Assembly: GCA_027485405.1 (NCBI GenBank)
Contig: JAIXRB010000159.1
Span: forward strand, 1-19,745
Source of the DNA: Leptospiraceae bacterium
GTDB lineage: Bacteria; Spirochaetota; Leptospiria; Leptospirales; Leptospiraceae
Direction of reading: 5' to 3'
DNA length: 19,745 nt
Position 1 is the first letter of the stretch. The number at the start of each line of letters is the position of its first letter. Below, in pieces: positions 14,268 through 19,745 of this stretch. Position numbers and translations under genes: made by a program. Under the pieces are notes generated by a model. It was not told the origin of the DNA, made no database searches, and saw only the letters and a program-made list of their open reading frames with translations.

Positions 14268-15218
14268 ATGAACCAAAAGAGATCGGAACCCGCTACTATA
14301 TTTGGAAGACCGTTGCTTGACCCGCTCAATATCATTCTGCTTATCAATTGCTTTGTCTTTTTGCTCCAACAATTTGCCAATCAGCCTCTGGTGTATCGGT
14401 TTGCCTTAATCCCAGATATAGTTTTGCAAGGCGCTATTTGGCAGGTGTTCACCTACGGATTTCTGCATGCAACGGAGAGCATCCTTCCTCTGCATTTGCT
14501 CTTTAATATGTATGGATTCTATATGCTTGGTGCGTATGTGCTCCCTGTCTTTGGAAAACTGCGGTTCTTTCTCCTCTATTTTGGTTCGCAATTGGGAGGA
14601 GGGCTTTTGGTTCTTCTTTTCTCAATTTTGAACGATCAGTTGGGAGGAAATGTTCCGCTTTTGGATAAGGGATCCGTCCCGACGATCGGAGCGTCAGGTG
14701 CTGTTTTTGGATTACTTGCCGTCTTTGGTCTGTTAAACCCTAATTCAGATATCTTTTTACTTTTTTTCCGAGTAAAGGCTAAAAACGCTGTTTGGATTTC
14801 ACTTTTTGTAGGCTATCTCATCGATCTACTAGGATCTGGGGGAATATCCAACACTTGCCACTTAGGTGGAACTCTGATAGGGCTTGCCTTCTTTCAAATC
14901 TTTAAAAAACAGGCGGATATGTCCAGCGTGGCAAAAGACTGGGCACCAATGTACGAAGATCCGGTCCCGGTTGTTAAGCAGAACATGCCTAAGCAGGTCT
15001 CAGTTGATGAGCTTTTTCTGGACCAAAGGAAAGAAAACGAAGCAGTTTTAGCGTCCATTGGAAAACTGCAAAACGCAAAAGAGATCATTTCCTATCTTTC
15101 CGACAAGCAAGTCCCAGATGCAAATATTTGTCCTCCATCCACCTACAATGAACAGGATTCCATCTGCCTCAGATGCGAATGGTTGCCAAATTGTGCTATG
15201 AGAAAAATTAAGACATAA
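14268..15218 (+). CDS. Rhomboid family intramembrane serine protease with cysteine-rich tail
   Basis: 316 aa. Six or more membrane helices fill residues about 20-210. The catalytic pattern of GlpG is complete: His76 and Asn80 in LHLLFN, Ser143 in GASGAVFG and His198 in CHLGG, so it should be active and cut membrane proteins within the bilayer. After residue 215 comes a cytosolic tail of about 100 residues that ends in four cysteines, C288, C300, C303 and C309 (C-x11-C-x2-C-x5-C), which resembles a metal or Fe-S site. This tail is not part of the standard fold. The ribosome site is weak. A small unknown gene follows after 15 bp, probably in the same transcript. Confidence 0.9.
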   Translation: MNQKRSEPATIFGRPLLDPLNIILLINCFVFLLQQFANQPLVYRFALIPDIVLQGAIWQVFTYGFLHATESILPLHLLFNMYGFYMLGAYVLPVFGKLRFFLLYFGSQLGGGLLVLLFSILNDQLGGNVPLLDKGSVPTIGASGAVFGLLAVFGLLNPNSDIFLLFFRVKAKNAVWISLFVGYLIDLLGSGGISNTCHLGGTLIGLAFFQIFKKQADMSSVAKDWAPMYEDPVPVVKQNMPKQVSVDELFLDQRKENEAVLASIGKLQNAKEIISYLSDKQVPDANICPPSTYNEQDSICLRCEWLPNCAMRKIKT

Positions 15219-15233
15219 TCTACTGGTTAAAGT

Positions 15234-15605
15234 ATGCCTGACACCAAAGGAAATCAACAATCGGTTTCTGATCCAAGCTCGCAGAAATCCGTCCTAAAAA
15301 AAATCACCGCCTATGATATTGCACTCTCCCAGCTGAAGGGAGATATGCGTTATTACTTTTTACTGGAGGGTGACTATTGTGAATCGTTTAGAGTTCACTT
15401 TGAAGACAACGAAGCGTTACTCAAGAAGAGCGGTCTGACCGCTCTCAAGTATTTGGAATACGTGAGAGAAGCCTTTGACCGTTTTAAGCAAACACACAAT
15501 CAATTGCCACTGGAGCCGATGAATCTAAAATCCTTTACATATGTAAACGAATCAACGGCTGAGCTGATTGCAAAGTTTAAACAGCGATTTGGTGGTTCGA
15601 AGTAA
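15234..15605 (+). CDS. Small soluble protein, function unknown
   Basis: 123 aa, no signal or membrane segment. The first 20 residues are polar and probably disordered; the rest looks helical (TAYDIALSQLKGDMRYYFLLEGDY, TALKYLEYVREAFDRFKQ). I recognise no family. It begins 15 bp after the rhomboid stop, so it likely shares that transcript. Its last 29 bp overlap the 3' end of ahpF on the other strand, and I see no terminator between the two convergent genes. Its reality rests on position and the even amino-acid composition. Confidence 0.68.
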   Translation: MPDTKGNQQSVSDPSSQKSVLKKITAYDIALSQLKGDMRYYFLLEGDYCESFRVHFEDNEALLKKSGLTALKYLEYVREAFDRFKQTHNQLPLEPMNLKSFTYVNESTAELIAKFKQRFGGSK

Positions 15606-17145
15606 GTAAATACTCAAACGCCGCAATCCCCGCTTTTGCACCTTCTCCCATAGCTATAATTATCTGCTTGTAAGGTGTGTTCGTCACATCTCCGCAAGCA
15701 AAAATACCTTCCACACTGGTTCGACACTTCTCATCCACGAGAATTTCTCCGAACCGATTGCACTCCAAAGTGTCTTTAACGAATTGACTATTGGGAACAA
15801 GTCCAATTTGAACAAAAACTCCATCTAAAGCAACAGATTCTACTTCGTTTGTTTCCCTGTTTTCAAAACGAATACCTGTTACTTTGTCCTGGGCACCAAC
15901 GATTTCTTGGGTTTTTGCATTCGTTACAATCCGGATGTTCGCTGTAGATTTTAGCTTGTCTACAAGAACTTTATCTGCCTTTAAATCGGGTGCAAATTCA
16001 ATCAAAGTAACCGATTTTACAATTCCAGAAAGGTCTAATGCGGCTTCTACTCCTGAGTTTCCACCACCTATCACAGCAACATCCTTTCCTTTGAAAAAAG
16101 GACCATCGCAGTGAGGGCAATAGGCTACTCCTTTTCCTAGATATTCTTTTTCACCTGGGACATTGATTTCTCTCCATTTGGCACCTGTCGCAATGATGAT
16201 TGACCGAGATTTCAAAACGGAACCGGAATTGAGAAAAACCTTCTTCAAGCCTCCTTCCGATTCTATCTTTTCAACGGATAGAAACTCTTTAAGAGTGACT
16301 CCGTTCTCTTTCAAAAGTTCTGTTAGATGCCCAGATAGCTTTGGCCCCGTTGTATATGACACGGAAATTAGATTCTCGATGCCCATTGTGTCTTTGACCT
16401 GGCCACCCATCTTTTTTGCTAAGATTCCAACTTTGAGCCCTTTCCTTGCCGAATAGACAGCACTAGCCACTCCGCCAGGGCCTCCTCCGATAACCAAGAT
16501 ATCGTAGATTTCGGAGTCAGATCCTTCATCCTGTTCTGTGGTTCTAACTGAAGGGAGAGAGAGCAGTTTTTCTAAGATTTGGCTTGGCTCCACTTTTCCT
16601 GTGAGGAAGCTTTCCCCATTTAAAAACACGGAAGGGACTCCTTGGATTTTTCTCTCTTGTACCAAGGCAGGGTAGAGGTTCCCATCGATCATCGTATGTT
16701 TTATGTTTGGATTGACTAGTGTGAGAGCATTGATGGTTTGGACCACGTCTGGGCAATTGTGACAATCAAGTGAGACCACTGTTTCAAAAACCAAGGGTTT
16801 GGTGGCACCAGCAAGTTGCTTTAGTATTGTTTGGTCGAGCTTGGAGGGTGTGCCACCTATTTGCAAAATTGCTAAAATCAAAGAGCTAAATTCATGTCCT
16901 CCAGGGATTCCTTGGAAAAAAACCCGAGGCTCTTCCCCAACAGGAGCGATTCCAAATCTTAGCGGTAGTTCTTCGTTTGCAACTTTCTGCAAAGTGAAAC
17001 GAGGAGAGAGCTCTATGATATCAGCTATAAATGAATTGAATTCGTCCGCACTTTCGTGTTCGCCAGTCCAAACTTGGATTACTAAGTCTTTTGTGATTTT
17101 TTGAAAAAGACTTTGGCATTGCTCTTTGATTTCTTGGTCTAACAT
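15577..17145 (-). CDS. ahpF: Alkyl hydroperoxide reductase subunit F
   Basis: 522 aa, almost the same length as E. coli AhpF (521). The N-terminal double thioredoxin-like domain has the CHNC pair at Cys128/Cys131. The C-terminal thioredoxin-reductase-like part has an FAD-binding GGGPGG motif, the redox pair CPHC at 343/346, a second nucleotide motif GGGNSG for NADH, and the closing GIFACGDV FAD motif. It passes electrons from NADH through FAD and the two disulfides to AhpC. A good AGGAG site precedes the ATG. It lies 44 bp downstream of ahpC in the same direction, with a GC-rich hairpin in the gap. Confidence 0.96.
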   Translation of the reverse strand: MLDQEIKEQCQSLFQKITKDLVIQVWTGEHESADEFNSFIADIIELSPRFTLQKVANEELPLRFGIAPVGEEPRVFFQGIPGGHEFSSLILAILQIGGTPSKLDQTILKQLAGATKPLVFETVVSLDCHNCPDVVQTINALTLVNPNIKHTMIDGNLYPALVQERKIQGVPSVFLNGESFLTGKVEPSQILEKLLSLPSVRTTEQDEGSDSEIYDILVIGGGPGGVASAVYSARKGLKVGILAKKMGGQVKDTMGIENLISVSYTTGPKLSGHLTELLKENGVTLKEFLSVEKIESEGGLKKVFLNSGSVLKSRSIIIATGAKWREINVPGEKEYLGKGVAYCPHCDGPFFKGKDVAVIGGGNSGVEAALDLSGIVKSVTLIEFAPDLKADKVLVDKLKSTANIRIVTNAKTQEIVGAQDKVTGIRFENRETNEVESVALDGVFVQIGLVPNSQFVKDTLECNRFGEILVDEKCRTSVEGIFACGDVTNTPYKQIIIAMGEGAKAGIAAFEYLLTSNHQIAV

Positions 17146-17159
17146 AACATTCTCCTATA

Positions 17160-17179
17160 GCGGGGATCGCTGTCCCCGC
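17160..17179 (-). other. GC-rich hairpin between ahpC and ahpF
   Basis: GCGGGGA and TCCCCGC pair perfectly around a 6-base loop in the ahpC-ahpF gap. No T-run follows on the minus strand, so it is not a full intrinsic terminator. Likely roles are partial termination or protection of the ahpC mRNA 3' end, giving more AhpC than AhpF. This is inference. Confidence 0.6.
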
Positions 17180-17189
17180 CTTGTATTCT

Positions 17190-17753
17190 TTAAATCTTTC
17201 CTACTAAGTCCAAGCCTGGCTTTAATGTTTTAGCACCTGGCTTCCAGTTTGCTGGGCAAACCTCGCCATCGTTTTTCGCTACATACTGAGCGGCTTGGAT
17301 TTTTCGAACTAAATCTACTGCGGATCGACCTATTCCTAGATCATGGATTTCCGCAATTTTAATCTTACCTTCTGGATTGATGACAAAGGTTCCTCGGAGT
17401 GCTTGGCCTTCTTCTTCAATCATGACTCCAAATCCTCGAGTGATTTTTCCAGTAGGATCACCGATCATTGGGAATTGGATTTTTTTAATGGTGTCACTAG
17501 CTTCGTGCCAAGCCTTGTGAACGAAGTGGGTGTCTGTAGAAACAGAATAGACTTCTACGCCCATGTCTTTTAGTTCTTTGTAGTGGTCAGCCATGTCACC
17601 AAGTTCGGTTGGGCAGACAAAGGTAAAGTCAGCTGGGTAGAAAAATACTACCGACCATTTGCCAAGTAGGTCGCTTTTTTTGATTTTTACAAACTTTCCA
17701 TTGTGGAAGCCATCTGCTGTAAATTCCGGGATTGATTCATTGATATTCGCCAT
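17190..17753 (-). CDS. ahpC: Alkyl hydroperoxide reductase subunit C (2-Cys peroxiredoxin)
   Basis: 187 aa, the standard AhpC length. The peroxidatic Cys47 lies in FYPADFTFVCPTE and the resolving Cys166 in GEVCPANW, matching E. coli Cys46 and Cys165. It reduces hydrogen peroxide and organic hydroperoxides in the cytoplasm and is recycled by AhpF, encoded next. A strong GAGGAG ribosome site lies 8 bp before the ATG, and a well-formed promoter with a palindrome is just upstream. The regulator gene of OxyR type is immediately upstream in the same direction. Confidence 0.97.
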   Translation of the reverse strand: MANINESIPEFTADGFHNGKFVKIKKSDLLGKWSVVFFYPADFTFVCPTELGDMADHYKELKDMGVEVYSVSTDTHFVHKAWHEASDTIKKIQFPMIGDPTGKITRGFGVMIEEEGQALRGTFVINPEGKIKIAEIHDLGIGRSAVDLVRKIQAAQYVAKNDGEVCPANWKPGAKTLKPGLDLVGKI

Positions 17754-17783
17754 TCGAGTATCTCCTCTTTTGTTGATACTCTA

Positions 17784-17812
17784 GTTATAGCCTAAATTGA
17801 CCCATTGGTCAA
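17784..17812 (-). promoter_or_regulatory. ahpC promoter
   Basis: On the minus strand, TTGACC (17807-17812) and TATAAC (17784-17789) are exactly 17 bp apart; each matches 5 of 6 consensus bases. It lies 30 bp before the ahpC start. The -35 box forms one arm of a palindrome, so a bound regulator would meet RNA polymerase directly. Confidence 0.7.
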
Positions 17813-17826
17813 ATAAATTGGTTCAA
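17797..17826. promoter_or_regulatory. Candidate OxyR operator at ahpC
   Basis: TTGACC-CATT-GGTCAA (17797-17812, + strand) is a perfect 6-bp inverted repeat. A third half-site, ATTGGTTCAA (17817-17826), repeats ATTGGTCAA (17804-17812) 13 bp away. Such dyads with an extra half-site are typical of LysR-type regulators, and the OxyR-type gene is adjacent. The site does not fit the E. coli OxyR spacing of ATAG/CTAT half-sites. Confidence 0.5.
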
Positions 17827-17844
17827 TAGCATGATTTACAAAAT

Positions 17845-18750
17845 CTATGAAACTCCTATCAATCTGTTTTCTTTCTTTTCGAGAAGGTGCTTCGGGGTGA
17901 CTTCCAGGATTGTTTTTCTAAGTGCCTGAAGGAGGTTTTGTTTAAAAAATCCGTTCTTATAGACCAAACTCACTTCTCTAACAGGTTCCGGAGCTTTAAA
18001 TCTACCCGTTTTATCGGCATTGGGATCAACAGCTAATTCTGGTAATAGTGTAACAGCATGACTCAGTTCTACTATCTTCTTCAGTGTGTCTAGAGAACTG
18101 CACTCCAGTTTTCCAAGAGTTGCCTTGCTACAAATTTTGAGTGTTTGGTTTCGCATGCAATGATCCTCTCCCAGCAAAACCAATTCTTTAGATTCTATGT
18201 CTTCCCAGCTCAGTTGTTTTGTTTTTCCATTGTAGTCTTTGGGGAAGAAAACAACAAAGGGTTCATAGTAAAGCGGAAGTTCTATCATATTTCGGTTCTG
18301 GATGGGAGTAGCCATAAGACCCAAATCCAATTCATCGGCTTCAAGTTTTGAAATAATCTGAGGAGTCGGTAGTTCCGAAATCCGAAGGTCTATTTTAGGA
18401 TAAGATTCTCTGAATTTATGAAAGATCTTTGGAAGAAGATAACCAGAAATAGTTGGAATGATGGCTAGACTCAAAGGTCCCGAAGGCTCTTCTTCTTTTT
18501 GCCTTATCAGTGTCTCAATCTTTTCTACTTCTTTTAATATCGTTTTAGCTTGGGTTATAACGGTTTGTCCATAACTTGTGGTTATCACAGGATTTTTGTG
18601 TCGGTCAAAAAGTTCTACACCGATCTCATGCTCCAGTTTTTGAATCTGAAGACTCAAAGTAGGCTGAGCCACAAGACAACTATCAGCCGCTCGGGCAAAG
18701 TTTTTAAACTTATCGAGAGCGACTATATATCGAAGTTGTGTTATTGTCAT
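17845..18750 (-). CDS. oxyR: OxyR-type LysR family peroxide sensor
   Basis: 301 aa. An N-terminal LysR helix-turn-helix (MTITQLRYIVALDKFKNFARAA, then AQPTLSLQIQKLE) is followed by the substrate-binding-like sensor domain. Cys198 and Cys207 in EDHCMRNQTLKIC have the same 9-residue spacing and surroundings as Cys199/Cys208 of E. coli OxyR, so this is a true peroxide sensor rather than a generic LysR protein. Its stop is 91 bp before ahpC in the same direction. The ATG overlaps the stop of the upstream oxygenase gene (ATGA) and has no ribosome site of its own, so translation is likely coupled. It probably activates ahpCF on oxidation. Confidence 0.93.
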   Translation of the reverse strand: MTITQLRYIVALDKFKNFARAADSCLVAQPTLSLQIQKLEHEIGVELFDRHKNPVITTSYGQTVITQAKTILKEVEKIETLIRQKEEEPSGPLSLAIIPTISGYLLPKIFHKFRESYPKIDLRISELPTPQIISKLEADELDLGLMATPIQNRNMIELPLYYEPFVVFFPKDYNGKTKQLSWEDIESKELVLLGEDHCMRNQTLKICSKATLGKLECSSLDTLKKIVELSHAVTLLPELAVDPNADKTGRFKAPEPVREVSLVYKNGFFKQNLLQALRKTILEVTPKHLLEKKENRLIGVS

Positions 18751-19745
18751 GCAGGAGAATAATCGGATTTAACCCCATAACTGTCATTTGTTTTGAATAA
18801 GAAGTAAGTCGCTTGCAAAAGGAAAACCAATCCAAGCACAAAGGAAATATAGCCCAATTCAAAATAGCCTAAGAGAGAAAAAGTATAGATATGTCGGAAA
18901 ATCTCGAGTTGTCTTGCCCAAGACTTTTGTTCCATAAGGCCGTTGACAGAAAGAAGTGAAATCGTTACCCAAAGGGAAATCAATACGCGGGATAAAAGCG
19001 TAAATTTTGGCAAAAAGAGGAGGAAGGCAAAAGCAAACAGGAGAATCCCAATAAACCAAGCCAAGGTATAAGAGCGAATCTCAGCGTTTGGTTTTGGATC
19101 GTATTTCTCAAATCTTTCAGGAGTTACTTCTGGTATCGGTAAATAATGGGAAGGCTCACCATCCTTAGCGGGAACCCAACCTGGACGCATGATGAAAACT
19201 TTGATTTTGTTTAGAATCCCTTGGGCATTCCATGCTTGAGAAACCAATTCCCAATAGTAGTGGAAATTCGCGAAGACAGGATTGAAACTCTTGAGAGGCT
19301 TTACTGTTCCGTAGACACAAGGCTCTTCTTCTTTTTGAAAGGTACCAAACAATCGATCCCAAATGATTAAAATGCCCCCATGGTTTCTATCAATGTACTT
19401 CGGATTGACGGCATGATGAACGCGGTGGTGGGAAGGAGTGGAAAGCACAAATTCGCCCACCGTTCCAATCGACTTCACTGCTTTGGTATGAACCCAAAAT
19501 TGATAGATCAAGTTGAATTGACCTGAAGCCAAAAACATCCAAGGTGGAAAACCTATGAAGGCGAGGGGAATATAGAAAATCCATGAAAAAAGCCCACCCA
19601 ATCCTGTTTGGCGGAGTGCCACTACTAAGTTGTATTCTTCGCTGTGGTGGTGAATGACATGACCCGCCCAAAAAAAATTGACCTCGTGAGCTGTTCTATG
19701 AAGCCAATAGTAGCAAAAATCCCAACCGATGAAACATAGAACCCA
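18747..19745 (-). CDS. Alkylglycerol-monooxygenase-like fatty acid hydroxylase/sterol desaturase family protein, 5' end missing
   Basis: 332 codons are visible and the frame is open to the right edge, so the start lies outside the window; an internal GTG at 19622 is not the start, as the family's first His boxes lie before it. The di-iron His motifs are present: HRTAH (about residues 16-20), HVIHH (29-33) and HHRVHH (about 106-111). The segments NTxxHHRVHH-like STPSHHRVHH, then IDRNHGGILIIWDRLFGTF and the PGWVPAKDG part, closely recall animal alkylglycerol monooxygenase (AGMO/TMEM195), which cleaves ether lipids with tetrahydrobiopterin. A C-terminal group of about four membrane helices follows. 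The family is firm; the AGMO-like substrate is inference. The stop overlaps the oxyR start. Confidence 0.85.
   Translation of the reverse strand, partial: WVLCFIGWDFCYYWLHRTAHEVNFFWAGHVIHHHSEEYNLVVALRQTGLGGLFSWIFYIPLAFIGFPPWMFLASGQFNLIYQFWVHTKAVKSIGTVGEFVLSTPSHHRVHHAVNPKYIDRNHGGILIIWDRLFGTFQKEEEPCVYGTVKPLKSFNPVFANFHYYWELVSQAWNAQGILNKIKVFIMRPGWVPAKDGEPSHYLPIPEVTPERFEKYDPKPNAEIRSYTLAWFIGILLFAFAFLLFLPKFTLLSRVLISLWVTISLLSVNGLMEQKSWARQLEIFRHIYTFSLLGYFELGYISFVLGLVFLLQATYFLFKTNDSYGVKSDYSPA

Noticed and set aside
1..19745. tRNA, rRNA, CRISPR arrays, insertion sequences, toxin-antitoxin or phage genes
   Set aside because: Scanned by eye on both strands and none found; weak structured RNAs could be missed without covariance searches.

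Overview
The window looks like chromosomal DNA of a spirochaete of the family Leptospiraceae, most likely Leptospira and probably a saprophytic L. biflexa-like species. The reasons are moderate GC content (about 40% by eye), many lipoproteins with relaxed spirochaetal lipoboxes, a DUF1577-type protein (a family I know mainly from Leptospira), several Leptospira-style hypothetical proteins, and frequent TTG/GTG starts. The genus call is inference from gene content. No rRNA, tRNA, insertion sequence, phage gene or CRISPR array was seen. The window is densely coding, and no stretch over 300 bases lacks a gene.

Region 1 (1-735, + strand): the 3' part of an SH3-M23 peptidoglycan endopeptidase gene that runs off the left edge. 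The window begins with a run of 21 A.

Region 2 (761-9391, all - strand): a ten-gene uptake and signalling block. In transcription order it encodes a LytTR response regulator, three small lipoproteins, a TonB-dependent outer-membrane receptor, a lipoprotein with ten cysteines in its mature part besides the lipidated one, ExbB, ExbD, TonB, and a LytS-like sensor histidine kinase with a periplasmic sensor domain and multiple membrane helices. From the first lipoprotein to the kinase, genes abut or overlap (two TAATG and two ATGA junctions). The block therefore carries its own receptor, energising motor and two-component system. A candidate promoter lies between the regulator and the first lipoprotein. 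This is the best candidate in the window for an undescribed system. The ligand cannot be read from the sequence.

Region 3 (9469-13339): a secreted TPR protein (+), a convergent DUF1577 protein (-) in which the two halves of a PilZ c-di-GMP motif are 220 residues apart, an unrecognised 176-aa protein (+), and a crotonase-fold protein (+) that lacks both classical hydratase glutamates.

Region 4 (13401-15605, + strand): an FNR-like regulator with four cysteines placed as in the oxygen sensor FNR, a strong intrinsic terminator, a rhomboid protease with a cysteine-rich cytosolic tail, and a small unknown protein.

Region 5 (15577-19745, all - strand): a peroxide-defence cluster of ahpF, ahpC and an OxyR-type regulator with both redox cysteines. 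The oxyR start overlaps the end of an alkylglycerol-monooxygenase-like membrane oxygenase gene that runs off the right edge. The ahpC promoter is well formed, and its -35 box lies inside a perfect palindrome that is a plausible OxyR operator.
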